DNA from: Clostridia bacterium
GTDB lineage: Bacteria > Bacillota > Clostridia > Oscillospirales > CAG-272
NCBI GenBank assembly: GCA_017415805.1
Contig: JAFQEC010000011.1
Coordinates: 1-62,274 of the forward strand
Length of the DNA stretch: 62,274 nt
Direction: 5' to 3'
In this document: positions 34,080 to 43,566 of the stretch, piece by piece
Numbering within the stretch: position 1 is the stretch's first letter
Layout of the letters: each line of letters opens with the position of its first letter
Notes under the pieces: model-generated
Databases searched by the model: none
Seen by the model: the letters and a program-made list of their open reading frames with translations, nothing else
Told to the model about the DNA's origin: nothing
Translations under genes and position numbers: made by a program

Positions 34080-34733
34080 TTATGCGTTTTCCACCGCGCG
34101 CATCGCGGCGATCGCCGCCGTAGGGTCGGGCGCGCCGAAGATGGCAGAGCCCGCTACCACCACGTTGACTCCTGCATCCAGCACGGCGGCCAGATTTTTT
34201 GCGCCGATGCCGCCGTCTGCCTGAAGATCGGTGGCAAGACCGCGCCGCGTGATCTCGGCACGCAACGCGCGCGCCTTTTCTAGGGTTTCGGGCATGAGCG
34301 ACTGTCCGCCGAAGCCGGGCTCTACCGTCATCACCAGAACCATATCACAGCGATTCAGATAGGGCAGGACCGTCTCCACGGGGGTTTTGGGCGAAAGGGC
34401 GACGGCCACGCGGCACCCCGCCGCACGGATCTGCTCGATTACGCCGTCGGGATCTCCCGTGCTTTCGATATGGAAGGTGATGCCGTCCGCACCCGCCTTC
34501 ACAAAATCCGCGATGTAGCGCTCGGGGCGGTCGATCATCAGATGGACGTCAAAAAACAGCTTGGAGTGGGGGCGCAGCGCGCCGATCACGCCCGCACCGA
34601 AGGAAATATTCGGCACGAAATTGCCGTCCATCACGTCCAGATGCAGCATATCCACGCCGCCTGCCTCAACGCGTGCAACCGATTCGGCCAGCCGCGCGAA
34701 ATCTGCGGCAAGCAAGGAAGGAGAAAGCTTCAT
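34080..34733 (-). CDS. rpe: Ribulose-phosphate 3-epimerase
   Basis: Pentose-phosphate enzyme interconverting ribulose-5-P and xylulose-5-P; 217-residue TIM barrel. Motifs: LSPSLLAADFARLAE, LHLDVMDGNFVPNISFG, FFDVHLMIDRPERYI, MTVEPGFGGQSLMP, LQADGGIGAKN. Metal-ligand His and Asp positions are intact. Start is ATG 34733 with only a weak GAGG site upstream. A 170-bp gap separates it from ispF; it holds a hairpin (34871-34896) whose T run faces the plus strand, so rpe may still be read from the upstream operon. Confidence 0.96.
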   Translation of the reverse strand: MKLSPSLLAADFARLAESVARVEAGGVDMLHLDVMDGNFVPNISFGAGVIGALRPHSKLFFDVHLMIDRPERYIADFVKAGADGITFHIESTGDPDGVIEQIRAAGCRVAVALSPKTPVETVLPYLNRCDMVLVMTVEPGFGGQSLMPETLEKARALRAEITRRGLATDLQADGGIGAKNLAAVLDAGVNVVVAGSAIFGAPDPTAAIAAMRAVENA

Positions 34734-34903
34734 ACAGTACCTCACAAACAAAGAAAATTCGACATATCCTGACAAGGGATGGTGTTCATCCGAAAATACG
34801 CGCAAGGGAAACGGTGGAAGCCAAAAAAGCACGACGTGCGTTGAAATGGCCGTTTCCGCTTTCGCTTTTTGCCGCTTCGTGTGCACGCGAGGCGGCTTTT
34901 TCA

Positions 34904-35395
34904 TCAGAGATGGCGCAAGCGCGGCTTCTCCGAAAGCAGGCAGACCGCATGTGCGGCAATGCCTTCCTCATGCCCCGTGAAGCCAAGACCCTCCTCGGTG
35001 GTGGCCTTTACGCTGAAGGCATCGGGCGTGATGCCCAGCGCCGCCGCGAGTTTTTTTCGCATGGTGAGGATATGGGGGGCGAGCTTGGGGCGCTGTGCCA
35101 GCACCGTAGCGTCCACGTTGCCGATCTCATAGCCCGCCGCGCGCACGCACCGTGCGACCTCGGCGGCAAGCACCAGACTGTCCGCACCTGCATACGCGGG
35201 ATCGCTGTCGGGAAATAGCTTGCCGATGTCGCCCAGTGCGGCGGCACCCAGCAACGCGTCCATAACGGCGTGCGTGAGCACGTCGGCATCCGAGTGGCCG
35301 AGCAACCCCTTTTCGTGGGGGATCTCCACACCGCCAAGGATCAGCTTACGTCCTTCCACAAGGCGGTGTACGTCGTATCCGTGTCCGATTCTCAT
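34904..35395 (-). CDS. ispF: 2-C-methyl-D-erythritol 2,4-cyclodiphosphate synthase
   Basis: MEP-pathway enzyme closing the cyclic diphosphate; 163 residues, trimeric zinc enzyme. Seen: [22 protein letters not shown] with Asp and His zinc ligands, [34 protein letters not shown], and [12 protein letters not shown], then [22 protein letters not shown]. The start overlaps the ispD stop by 4 bp, so IspD and IspF are translationally coupled. Confidence 0.97.
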   Translation of the reverse strand: MRIGHGYDVHRLVEGRKLILGGVEIPHEKGLLGHSDADVLTHAVMDALLGAAALGDIGKLFPDSDPAYAGADSLVLAAEVARCVRAAGYEIGNVDATVLAQRPKLAPHILTMRKKLAAALGITPDAFSVKATTEEGLGFTGHEEGIAAHAVCLLSEKPRLRHL

Positions 35396-36144
35396 TGCTC
35401 CATCTCCCGTTTTTGTAGGATCCACTCCGCCCGTGCAAGATCCACGGGGCGTGTGATTTTCAAGTTGTCCTCACCGATCTCCACGAGCTTGACGGGGTAG
35501 GGAAGCTGCTCGATGAGTGCATTGTCGTCGGTGACATTTTCGGCGTCTTTTGCATATACGAGCGCCGTGCGGTAGAGATCGCTGTGAAAGACCTGCGGCG
35601 TTTGCACCAGAATCACGCGGTCGCGGTCGAGCGTGGATTCGATGAAGCCGCGCTTGCTTGCAAGCTTTACGGTATCGGTCACGCGCGTGGCGGCCGTTGC
35701 CGCGCGGTAGCGGTAGGCGGTGCGGCAGATCTTATCGATCTGCTCGGGGGTGACGAGACACCGCGCGCCGTCGTGAATGGCGACATAGCGTGCCTTGGGG
35801 TTGATCTTGGCAAGCCCTTTTTGCACCGAAAGCGCGCGCGTTGCACCGCCGCACGTCAGCGCGGTGAGCTTGGTGATATGATAACGCTCCTTGATCTCCC
35901 GTACCGCAGGCAGATCCTCGCGCCGCGCCACAACGACGATCTCGTCGATCCGCGTTGCCGCCTCAAAGGCGAGCAGGGTGTGCGCAAGCACGGGGCGACC
36001 GCCGAGCAAAAGCAGCTGCTTTGAGGATTTACCCCCCATACGGGTGGAGTTTCCTGCCGCAACCACGATGGCTGAGGTTTTGGGAGAAGGGCGTTTTCTG
36101 CCTGCAATTCGGATAAGATCCGCGGCGTTTTTACACAGAGACAT
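35392..36144 (-). CDS. ispD: 2-C-methyl-D-erythritol 4-phosphate cytidylyltransferase
   Basis: Joins CTP and methylerythritol-4-phosphate. 250 residues, with an extra N-terminal stretch of about 20 ([20 protein letters not shown]) before the nucleotide-binding signature [27 protein letters not shown]. Later motifs: [46 protein letters not shown] and [10 protein letters not shown]. The N-terminal extension could mean a later start, but no good ribosome binding site supports one. It sits 6 bp after rpiB and overlaps ispF. Confidence 0.95.
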   Translation of the reverse strand: MSLCKNAADLIRIAGRKRPSPKTSAIVVAAGNSTRMGGKSSKQLLLLGGRPVLAHTLLAFEAATRIDEIVVVARREDLPAVREIKERYHITKLTALTCGGATRALSVQKGLAKINPKARYVAIHDGARCLVTPEQIDKICRTAYRYRAATAATRVTDTVKLASKRGFIESTLDRDRVILVQTPQVFHSDLYRTALVYAKDAENVTDDNALIEQLPYPVKLVEIGEDNLKITRPVDLARAEWILQKREMEQ

Positions 36145-36150
36145 GGCGCG

Positions 36151-36606
36151 TCAGTCGGCGCGCTCGCCGTTCTCAATCGCGGTGATCATGTCCACGCGCT
36201 TTTGGTGCTTGCCGCCCTCAAAGGGGGCGTCCACGAAGGCATCGACAAGATCGAGCGCCAGGCCCATACCCACCACGCGCGCACCGAAACACAGCACGTT
36301 TGCGTCGTTGTGCAAGCGCGTGAGGCGCGCGCTGAAGGTGTCCGAGCAGCAAGCGGCGCGAATGCCCTTGTGCTTGTTCGCCGCCATCGACATACCGATG
36401 CCCGTGCCGCAGATCAGAATACCGAGCTCACACTCGCCGCTTTGAATTTTTTTGCAAAGCGCGTGCGCGTAGTCGGGGTAGTTACAGCTCTCGGTGGTGT
36501 GTGTACCAACGTCCGTCACGTCAAAGCCGCGTGCGATCAGGTGATCGCGCACGATGGCCTTGAGCTCGGGGGCGGCATGATCACAGCCGATAACCAGTTT
36601 TTTCAT
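36151..36606 (-). CDS. rpiB: Ribose-5-phosphate isomerase B
   Basis: Interconverts ribose-5-P and ribulose-5-P; 151 residues of the RpiB/LacAB family. Motifs: KLVIGCDHAAPELKAIV, DVGTHTTESCNYPDYA, ILICGTGIGMSMAANK, the catalytic cysteine region RAACCSDTFSARLTRLHNDANVLCFGARVVG. Start ATG 36606 follows CGAAGGAGTAATGCT. Four bp after tsaB, within the pheST operon. Confidence 0.97.
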   Translation of the reverse strand: MKKLVIGCDHAAPELKAIVRDHLIARGFDVTDVGTHTTESCNYPDYAHALCKKIQSGECELGILICGTGIGMSMAANKHKGIRAACCSDTFSARLTRLHNDANVLCFGARVVGMGLALDLVDAFVDAPFEGGKHQKRVDMITAIENGERAD

Positions 36607-36610
36607 AGCA

Positions 36611-37315
36611 TTACTCCTTCGTTTCGTTGTTTCTTTCCAGACGCTCACGCTCTGCCTGCGGTAAGCGAAGATAAACGGGGGAGAGCGCCGCGTCGCTCAC
36701 GGCCTCGCCGTTTTGGTAAGCACGAAGCGCGCATTTTGCAACCGAGACTGCGCTTTGATCTGCCAGAAGCGGCGAAACCGCACTCGGCACAAGCGTTTGG
36801 AAGCCAGCCGTGGTGACGTCCACCCCGTCGCCGCAAAGCGCAAAGGGCTCGCCGCGTGCGGCAAGCTCGCGCTCCAGCTCCGCGATCGAGAGCGCGCGGT
36901 CGGGCACAAGGCGTGTCAAAACGCCGTTCTCAACGTGAAAGAGCGCGTTGTAGACCTGTCCGCGCCGCGCGTTCATCACAGGGCAGATGATCCCCTCAAA
37001 GGGAACGAGATTCTCGGCTAGTGCCTCCAGCGTGGAGACCGCTGCGCAGGGCTTCTCGCGCCCGAAGGCGAGCCCCTTGACCGTGGCCACGCCAATGCGC
37101 ACGCCTGTAAACGAGCCCGGGCCAACAGCGCAGGCAAAGAGGTCAATATCCGCAACGCTTGTGTTGGTGGTATTCAGCACCGCCTCCACCATCGGGAGCA
37201 GGGTCTCGCTGTGTGTATTTCCGTTTTTGACTGTAAAGACAGCCAGCGGCGTGTCATCGCGGCAGAGCGCTACGCTCCCCACAACGGCCGTGCTGTCCAA
37301 GGACAGGATCAGCAT
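36611..37315 (-). CDS. tsaB: tRNA t6A synthesis protein TsaB
   Basis: Inactive ASKHA-fold partner of TsaD in forming threonylcarbamoyl-adenosine at tRNA position 37. 234 residues. Characteristic N-terminus LILSLDSTAVVGSVALCRDD, then SETLLPMVEAVL, the signature FACAVGPGSFTGVRIGVATVKGLAFG and PVMNARRGQVYNALF. The start overlaps tsaE by 7 bp. tsaD and tsaC are not in the window. Confidence 0.95.
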   Translation of the reverse strand: MLILSLDSTAVVGSVALCRDDTPLAVFTVKNGNTHSETLLPMVEAVLNTTNTSVADIDLFACAVGPGSFTGVRIGVATVKGLAFGREKPCAAVSTLEALAENLVPFEGIICPVMNARRGQVYNALFHVENGVLTRLVPDRALSIAELERELAARGEPFALCGDGVDVTTAGFQTLVPSAVSPLLADQSAVSVAKCALRAYQNGEAVSDAALSPVYLRLPQAERERLERNNETKE

Positions 37316-37761
37316 GCTGCAACCTCCTCGATACAAATCGCGCGCAGATCGGGGTGATCGGCGTCGCATTTTTCAATGGTGACGCGTAGATAAGCATCGG
37401 GCAGGGCGAAGGGAATGTTCTCACTCCATTCGACAAGGCAAATGCCGTTGCGCGTGAGATAATCGTCGTAGCCGATCGAGTACAGGTCGTCCTCGCCCGT
37501 GATGCGGTACATATCGAAATGAAACAGATCCAGCTCCTTACCGCGGTGCTCGTGCACCAGCGCAAAGGTGGGGGAGCGCACGGTGCTCTCGGGTGCGATC
37601 ACCGAAGCAAAGCCGCGCACAAAGGCGGTCTTGCCAACACCGAGATCGCCGTACAGGGCGATGTAGCGCGGCAGGTCGCTTTCCTGCATGCGGGCGGCAA
37701 GTGCCGCACCGAGTGCTTCGGTCTCTTGCGTGCTTTTCGTTTGATAGAGCTCACGTAACAC
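37309..37761 (-). CDS. tsaE: tRNA t6A synthesis ATPase TsaE
   Basis: P-loop ATPase that resets the TsaBDE complex. 150 residues. Walker A ALYGDLGVGKTAFVRGFA near residue 37, STVRSPTFALVHEH, LDLFHFDMYRI, and GICLVEWSENIP. All catalytic features are there. It is 18 bp after the DUF896 gene and overlaps tsaB. Confidence 0.96.
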   Translation of the reverse strand: MLRELYQTKSTQETEALGAALAARMQESDLPRYIALYGDLGVGKTAFVRGFASVIAPESTVRSPTFALVHEHRGKELDLFHFDMYRITGEDDLYSIGYDDYLTRNGICLVEWSENIPFALPDAYLRVTIEKCDADHPDLRAICIEEVAAC

Positions 37762-37779
37762 GGCCTTCCGCCCTCCTTT

Positions 37780-37989
37780 TTAAGATTTTTTCTTGTCCTT
37801 CAGCGATTCGCGCGAGCCGTCGGGGCGCTCGATCACGGTGTTGTCCAGCATCGCACCGAACGAGGCGCGGATCTCGTTGATATATTCTTGGCGCAGTGCC
37901 GCCTGCTCGGCCTGCTCTGCAGGAGTCAGCTCGCGCTCCTTTTTCAGGTGCGCCAGCTCGTTGATACGGGCAATTTTTTCTTTTTCCAT
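37780..37989 (-). CDS. DUF896 (YnzC-like) small protein
   Basis: 69 residues: EKEKIARINELAHLKKERELTPAEQAEQAALRQEYINEIRASF is the DUF896 core, two helices with KK and LTPAE motifs. Start is ATG 37989, 4 bp after the pheT stop. Relatives in Bacillus are small, SOS- or stress-linked helical proteins; no firm function is known. Confidence 0.88.
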   Translation of the reverse strand: MEKEKIARINELAHLKKERELTPAEQAEQAALRQEYINEIRASFGAMLDNTVIERPDGSRESLKDKKKS

Positions 37990-37993
37990 GGCC

Positions 37994-40393
37994 TTATGCG
38001 CGCAACGTGAGACCAAGCTCGCGCTCCAACAAAACGAGCACCTTACGGGTCACCTTCTCCGCGTCCTCCATTGTCATGGTGTGGTCCTCGGCGCGCAGCG
38101 TCATGCGCAACGAGACCGATTTTTTGTTTTCGCCCACCTGCGGTCCGCGGTAGATGTCAAAGAGCTTGACCTCCTCGCACAGCTTGCCGCCTGCCTTTTG
38201 CATCACGGCCATGATGCGGCCGACCTCCAGCGACTCGTCACATGCAAACGAGAAATCGCGGGTGATGGCGGGGAACTTGGGCAACGGCTTATAGGCCTTT
38301 TCCGCCTTGCGTGCCGCAAAGATCGCGTCAAAGTCGAGCTCGGCGGCAAACAGAGGCAAGGAAACGCCGTAATTGGCGGCGGTGAGGGGGTGGATCTGAC
38401 CGAACACACCAAGCGCCGTGCCGTCTGCGGTCAACACGCGCGCACAGCGGCCGGGGTGATAGGCGGAATTGTCCGAAACGGCCTCAAAGCGCGCGCCCGT
38501 AATGGCGGCGAGCCCCAGCAAATTCTCGATCACGCCCTTGACCGTATAGAAATCGGCGTCTCCGTACATGCCGAGCGTGAGCATCTTGCCCTCGTAAGGG
38601 AGCTTGGTTGCATCTGCATCGGGCAGATAGATCGAGCCCATTTCAAACAGGCGAACGTTCTCGTTGTTGAAATTGGCGTTGCGCGCCAGTACCTCCAGCA
38701 TCGAGGGGAGTGCCGTGGTACGCATGACGCTGGTGTCCTCCCCGAGGGGGTTGGAGATCACCACCGAGCGACGCCTTGCGCTGTCCTCGGGCATACGGAT
38801 CTTGTCGTAATACTTGGGGGAAATGAAGGAGAAGGTCTGGATCTCGTCGATGCCCATGCCGTACAGGGCGTTTTCGACCTCCACGCCAAAGGACTGCTTG
38901 GGGGTGCGGCCGCCCTCGGTGGTCTCGGCGCAGATCTTGGTGGAAACGATCTTATCGTAGCCGTAGATGCGCATGATTTCCTCGGCAATATCGTTCATGC
39001 AGGCAAGGTCGGCGCGGAACGAGGGAACCGTGATCTCGCCGTTTGCCACGCAGCAGCCCAGCGCCTCTAGGATCTCGACCATGCGCTCCTCGGAAATGTC
39101 GGTGCCAAGGAAGGCGTTGTAGCGCGCGGGCTCAAAGGGAAGCACCGTTGCGGTGGGCTTGGTGGGATACACGTCGATCATACCGTCCACCACGTCGCCC
39201 GCGTCCAGCAGCTCCACAAGCTCGCAGGCGCGCATCAGGCCCGCATAGCAGTTCTCGGGGTCAAGGCCCTTTTCAAAGCGCGCCGAGGACTCGGTGCGCA
39301 TGCCGTTTTTCTTGGCCGTGACGCGGACCGACGCGCCGTTGAAGCACGCCGACTCAAACACCACGGTTTTGGTCTCGTCGCGGATCTCGCTGTTCGCGCC
39401 GCCCATTACACCTGCGAGCGCGCAGGCCTTTTTTTCGTCGGCGATCACCAGCATCGTGGAATCGAGCGTGTGGTCGGTATCGTCCAGCGACTTAAATTGC
39501 TCGCCGTCCGCCGCACGGCGCACGCGGATGGCCGAGCCGTCCAGTGCGGTGTAGTCAAAGGCGTGCATCGGCTGACCGTACTCCAGCATTACGTAGTTGG
39601 TGATGTCCACGATGTTGTTGATGGGGCGCACGCCTGCAGCGTGCAGTCGCATACGCAGCCACATGGGCGAGGGCTGGATGCGCACGTTCTTCACGACCTT
39701 GGCCGCATAACGGTAGCAAAGGTCGGGTGCTTCGATGCCGACCGAGAGATAGTTGGAAATATCGTCGCCGTCGCAAGCACCCTTCACCGCAGGGGTGGGG
39801 ATATTCAGCGCGCGGTCAAAGGAGACCGCGGTCTCGCGCGCAAGGCCGATGACCGAAAGGCAGTCGGGGCGGTTCGAGGTGATCTCAAACTCCACGGCCG
39901 TGTCGTCCAGCATCAGCGCCTCGCGAATGTCCGTACCGATCTTGTCGGCAAAGCACTCGTCGAGAATGAGGATGCCGTTCTCCTCCTTGCCGGGGCACTC
40001 GTGTGCGGTGAGGCCCAGCTCACCCATCGAGCACAGCATGCCGTTCGAGGGCACGCCGCGCAGCTTGCCCGCCTTGATGGTCACACCGCCGGGGAGCTTG
40101 GCCACAGGGATGGCCGCAGGCACGATCGCACCCTCAAAGACGTTCTGCGCGCCTGTCACGATCTGGGTGTCCTCACCCGTGCCGATGTCCATGGTGCAGA
40201 TGAGCAAATGGTCGCTGTCGGGGTGGGGAACGATCTTTTTGATGCGTGCCACCACCACGTTCTCGATCTCGCCGCCGAGCACCTCGTAGCCCTCGACCTT
40301 TGAGCCTGTGAGGGTGAGCTTGTCACAGTACTCCTGAATATTTACGTCGCTGACGTTCACGAAGTCCGCCAGCCATTTCATAGAAAGATTCAT
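37994..40393 (-). CDS. pheT: Phenylalanine-tRNA ligase beta subunit
   Basis: Large subunit of the (alpha-beta)2 enzyme charging tRNA-Phe. 799 residues. N-terminal EMAP-type tRNA-binding domain (VVVARIKKIVPHPDSDHLLICTMDIG, about 40-150), B3/B4 editing-site region (about 210-380, NIVDITNYVMLEYGQPMHAFDY), B5 domain (400-475), a catalytic-like core, and the FDX-ACB anticodon-binding domain at the C-terminus (FPAITRDFSFACDESLEVGRIM). Start ATG 40393 follows CGGAGGTATTGCAAC. pheS is 16 bp upstream. Confidence 0.97.
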   Translation of the reverse strand: MNLSMKWLADFVNVSDVNIQEYCDKLTLTGSKVEGYEVLGGEIENVVVARIKKIVPHPDSDHLLICTMDIGTGEDTQIVTGAQNVFEGAIVPAAIPVAKLPGGVTIKAGKLRGVPSNGMLCSMGELGLTAHECPGKEENGILILDECFADKIGTDIREALMLDDTAVEFEITSNRPDCLSVIGLARETAVSFDRALNIPTPAVKGACDGDDISNYLSVGIEAPDLCYRYAAKVVKNVRIQPSPMWLRMRLHAAGVRPINNIVDITNYVMLEYGQPMHAFDYTALDGSAIRVRRAADGEQFKSLDDTDHTLDSTMLVIADEKKACALAGVMGGANSEIRDETKTVVFESACFNGASVRVTAKKNGMRTESSARFEKGLDPENCYAGLMRACELVELLDAGDVVDGMIDVYPTKPTATVLPFEPARYNAFLGTDISEERMVEILEALGCCVANGEITVPSFRADLACMNDIAEEIMRIYGYDKIVSTKICAETTEGGRTPKQSFGVEVENALYGMGIDEIQTFSFISPKYYDKIRMPEDSARRRSVVISNPLGEDTSVMRTTALPSMLEVLARNANFNNENVRLFEMGSIYLPDADATKLPYEGKMLTLGMYGDADFYTVKGVIENLLGLAAITGARFEAVSDNSAYHPGRCARVLTADGTALGVFGQIHPLTAANYGVSLPLFAAELDFDAIFAARKAEKAYKPLPKFPAITRDFSFACDESLEVGRIMAVMQKAGGKLCEEVKLFDIYRGPQVGENKKSVSLRMTLRAEDHTMTMEDAEKVTRKVLVLLERELGLTLRA

Positions 40394-40409
40394 GTTGCAA
40401 TACCTCCGA

Positions 40410-41423
40410 TCAGAACTGCTTGAGGAAGCGCTCGTCGTTCTCGTAGAACAGACGGATGTCGTCAATGCCGTAGCGCGTCATGGTCACGCGCTCCAGACCC
40501 ATACCGAACGCAAAGCCGCTGTAAACCGTGGGATCAATGCCGCAGTTGGAGAGCACGAAGGGGTGCACCATGCCCGCACCCAGGATCTCGATCCAGCCCT
40601 CACCCTTGCACACGCGACAGCCCTTACCGCCGCACACAAAGCACGAAACGTCCACCTCGGCCGAGGGCTCGGTGAAGGGGAAGTGGTGGGGGCGGAAGCG
40701 GATCTGCGTGCGCTCGCCGAACATCTTGCGTGCAAAGGTCTCGAGCGTTCCCTTGAGGTCACTCATCGTGATGCCCTTGTCCACCACCAGTCCCTCCATC
40801 TGATGGAACAGGGGCGAGTGCGTGGCGTCCAGCGCGTCGGAGCGGTACACACGACCGGGGGAGATGACGCGGATGGGGGGCTTTTTCTGCTCCATTACGC
40901 GCACCTGCACGGGCGAGGTCTGAGAGCGAAGCAGAATGTTGTCGGTGATATAGAAGGTATCCTGTGTGTCGCGTGCAGGATGGTTTTCGGGAATGTTGAG
41001 CGCCTGGAAGTTGTAGTAGTCGTACTCCACCTCGGGTCCCTCTGCGATCTCGAAGCCCATGCCGATGAAGATCTCCTCCATCTCGCGCTGGGCGCGGGTG
41101 AGGGGGTGCTGATGCCCCATACGGGCAGGAGCACCGGGCATGGTCACGTCCAGCTTTTCGCGTGCAAGACGGTCGTTCAGCTCCTTCTCCTTTTGCTCGG
41201 CGACCTTGGCCGAGAGTGCGGCCTCGATTGCCGCGCGCACCTCGTTGGCAAGCTGTCCCACAACGGGACGCTCCTCGGCCGAGAGTGCGCCCATGCCGCG
41301 CAAAACGGCCGTGAGCTCGCCTTTTTTGCCAAGATACCGAATACGGATCGCCTCGGTGTCGGCATTCTCCGATGCCAGCTCCGAGAGCGCCTGTGCCTTG
41401 ATTTTTTCAAGCATGTCTTTCAT
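40410..41423 (-). CDS. pheS: Phenylalanine-tRNA ligase alpha subunit
   Basis: Catalytic class II synthetase subunit, 337 residues. N-terminal coiled coil (1-90, including [19 protein letters not shown]), motif 2-type sequence [44 protein letters not shown] and motif 3 [19 protein letters not shown] short [17 protein letters not shown] cysteine insert, near residue 265, is typical of Gram-positive PheS. Start ATG 41423 follows AGAAAGGATACACAT. Controlled by the upstream T-box. Confidence 0.97.
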   Translation of the reverse strand: MKDMLEKIKAQALSELASENADTEAIRIRYLGKKGELTAVLRGMGALSAEERPVVGQLANEVRAAIEAALSAKVAEQKEKELNDRLAREKLDVTMPGAPARMGHQHPLTRAQREMEEIFIGMGFEIAEGPEVEYDYYNFQALNIPENHPARDTQDTFYITDNILLRSQTSPVQVRVMEQKKPPIRVISPGRVYRSDALDATHSPLFHQMEGLVVDKGITMSDLKGTLETFARKMFGERTQIRFRPHHFPFTEPSAEVDVSCFVCGGKGCRVCKGEGWIEILGAGMVHPFVLSNCGIDPTVYSGFAFGMGLERVTMTRYGIDDIRLFYENDERFLKQF

Positions 41424-41457
41424 ATATGTGTATCCTTTCTGTTGATCGTCCTTTGTA

Positions 41458-41712
41458 AAAAAATAAGCCCGTCCCGAAAGATCAGGACGAGGCGACATTG
41501 CCACGCGGTACCACCCGAATTGAAGGCCGTTGGCCAACACTTTACCGACCGATAACGGTGTCGCTCCGTATGCGGCTACCACCAAGGCTTCACCGCATCC
41601 GCTCCGAAGGGAAACGCAACGCATCCGCACACAGTCGCTCTCAGCCGGTGGCGACCTCTCTGTGGTGTGCTTGTGGGTGCGCGCAGCCTTCATCCGCGCG
41701 TTTACGCATTAT
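41458..41712 (-). promoter_or_regulatory. T-box leader of the pheST operon
   Basis: On the minus strand: AG-rich stem I (CAGAGAGGTCGCCACCGG), the T-box core GGGTGGTACCGCG (41516-41504), then the terminator CTCGTCC-n-GGACGGG with a T run (41492-41456). A TTC triplet in CCCTTCGGAG (complement of 41606-41608) fits a phenylalanine specifier but its placement in the loop is inferred. Uncharged tRNA-Phe should promote readthrough into pheS. Confidence 0.93.
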
Positions 41713-41740
41713 ATTATATCATAGAAAAATAAAAAATCAA
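41713..41740 (-). promoter_or_regulatory. Sigma-A promoter of the pheST operon
   Basis: On the minus strand TTGATT and TATAAT with a 16-bp spacer; a second ATAAT lies 5 bp further down. Confidence 0.75.
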
Positions 41741-41805
41741 GAGGGGAAGTGAAAAATTCACAGGAAAGCGGCAGATGATGTGCCGCCTTCCTGTCTTTTG
41801 CGGGC

Positions 41806-43566
41806 TTATTGCGCAAACTGACTGTTGTAAAGCTCGGCATAGAAGCCGTTTTTGGCAAGCAGGCTTGCATGGTCGCCCTGCTCCACCACGTTTCCGTCGC
41901 GCATCACAAGGATCACGTCGGCCTCGCGGATGGTGGACAGGCGGTGTGCCACCACGAAGGTGGTGCGCCCCTGCATGAGCTGATGAAAGGCCTTTTGAAT
42001 GCGCTGCTCGGTGCGTGTGTCGATCGACGAGGTGGCCTCGTCCAGGATGAGCATCGGGGGCGGGGCGAGCATCAGCCGTGCGATGCAAAGCAGCTGCTTT
42101 TGCCCCTGTGAGAGCGCGCCGCCGTTCTCGTCAATGCGTGTGTCGTAGCCCTGCGGGAGCTGACGGATAAAGCTGTGTGCGTGTGCCGCCTTGGCCGCCG
42201 CCACGATCTCCTCGTCGGTGGCATCGGGCTTGGCGAAGGCGATGTTGGCGCGCACGGTATCGGCCTTGAGCCAGGTCTCCTGCAGAACCATGCCGATCGC
42301 GGCGCGCAGGCTCTCGCGCGTCATGTCGCGGATGTCGGTGCCGTCGATACGGATGGCACCGCCCTGTACGTCGTAAAAGCGCATCAGCAGGTTGATCACG
42401 GTGGTCTTTCCGCAGCCCGTAGGGCCGACCAACGCAACGCGCTGCCCTTGCTGTACGTGAAGGTCGAGATCCTTGATCAAGGGCTTGTCGGGGGAATAGG
42501 AGAACGATACGTGATCGAAGTCCACACGTCCCTCGGGCGCGTTTAGTAGCGCCGCATCGGGGGCATCGGGTGCTTCGGCGGGAGTGTCAAGGATCGCAAA
42601 GATACGCGCCGCGCAGGCAAGCGCGTTTTGCAGCTCGGTGACGACACCCGAGATCTCGTTGAAGGGCTTGGTGTATTGGTTTGCATAAGCAAGGAAGCAG
42701 GAGAGCTCACCTACGGTCAGCGAAGCACCGCCCCCCGCCATCACGGAAAGTGCGCCGCAAAGTGCCACGCCCGTGTAAACGAGGCTGTTGACAAAGCGTG
42801 TAGAGGGGTTGGTGATCGAGGAGAAGAAGGTGGCGCGGAGCGATGCGTGCTGCAACTGCTCGTTGAGTGTGTCAAAGCGCGTGAGCAGCTCGTCCTCCTG
42901 CGAGAAGGCCACCACCGTCTTGTGCGAGCCGATCGCCTCCTCCATCAGGGCCGTCTGCTTGCCGCGGATCTCGCTTTGCAAGCGGAACATATGGTAGGTG
43001 CGGCGCGCGATAAAGGCGGCCACAAGGAGCGAGATCGGTGTGACCAGCACCACCACCAGCGTGATGGAGGGATGGATGGCCAGCATAAAGGCCAGCGTGC
43101 CAAGAACCGTCATCACACCCGTGAAAAGCTGGGTGAAGCCGAGCAGCAGTCCGTCCGAGAACTGGTCGACGTCCGCGATCACGCGGCTGACGATATCGCC
43201 TGTTTTTTGGGTATCAAGGTAGGAAAGCGGAAGCTTTTGCAGATGGCGGAAGGCGTCGTTGCGGATATTCCGCACTACACCGAAGGTCATGCGGTTGTTG
43301 CAGACGTTCATCAGCCATTGGAACACGGCGGTCGCGCCAATGATGATCGCCGCCTTGACAAAGATCTCCCATATTTTCTCAAAATCCACGTTATCACGGC
43401 CAATGATGCAGTCGATCGCCTCGCCGATCAGCACAGGCAGCAAGAGCGTTAGCACCACCGAGGCGAGTGCCAGCAGAAGCGAGAGCGCGAGGTAGACGCG
43501 GTAGCCGCGCAGATAGGAAAGGACGCGGCGCATCGTGCCGCGCGGGGCACGGTTTTGGGTGCTCAT
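41806..43566 (-). CDS. ABC exporter half-transporter, catalytic-type NBD
   Basis: 586 residues: a six-helix exporter membrane domain (1-320) and an ATPase domain. Walker A GPTGCGKTTVINLLMRFYD near residue 380, Q-loop MVLQETWLKADTV, signature LSQGQKQLLCIARLML, Walker B MLILDEATSSID with the catalytic glutamate, and H-loop VAHRLSTI. It overlaps the preceding half-transporter gene by 4 bp and pairs with it as a heterodimer of the BmrCD/TM287-288 kind. Exported substrate unknown; multidrug or peptide efflux is usual. Confidence 0.92.
   Translation of the reverse strand: MSTQNRAPRGTMRRVLSYLRGYRVYLALSLLLALASVVLTLLLPVLIGEAIDCIIGRDNVDFEKIWEIFVKAAIIIGATAVFQWLMNVCNNRMTFGVVRNIRNDAFRHLQKLPLSYLDTQKTGDIVSRVIADVDQFSDGLLLGFTQLFTGVMTVLGTLAFMLAIHPSITLVVVLVTPISLLVAAFIARRTYHMFRLQSEIRGKQTALMEEAIGSHKTVVAFSQEDELLTRFDTLNEQLQHASLRATFFSSITNPSTRFVNSLVYTGVALCGALSVMAGGGASLTVGELSCFLAYANQYTKPFNEISGVVTELQNALACAARIFAILDTPAEAPDAPDAALLNAPEGRVDFDHVSFSYSPDKPLIKDLDLHVQQGQRVALVGPTGCGKTTVINLLMRFYDVQGGAIRIDGTDIRDMTRESLRAAIGMVLQETWLKADTVRANIAFAKPDATDEEIVAAAKAAHAHSFIRQLPQGYDTRIDENGGALSQGQKQLLCIARLMLAPPPMLILDEATSSIDTRTEQRIQKAFHQLMQGRTTFVVAHRLSTIREADVILVMRDGNVVEQGDHASLLAKNGFYAELYNSQFAQ

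Noticed and set aside
34868..34902. Terminator between ispF and rpe
   Set aside because: The hairpin GCCGC...GCGGC has its T run on the plus strand, the wrong side for the minus-strand operon, so it was not called as the operon end.
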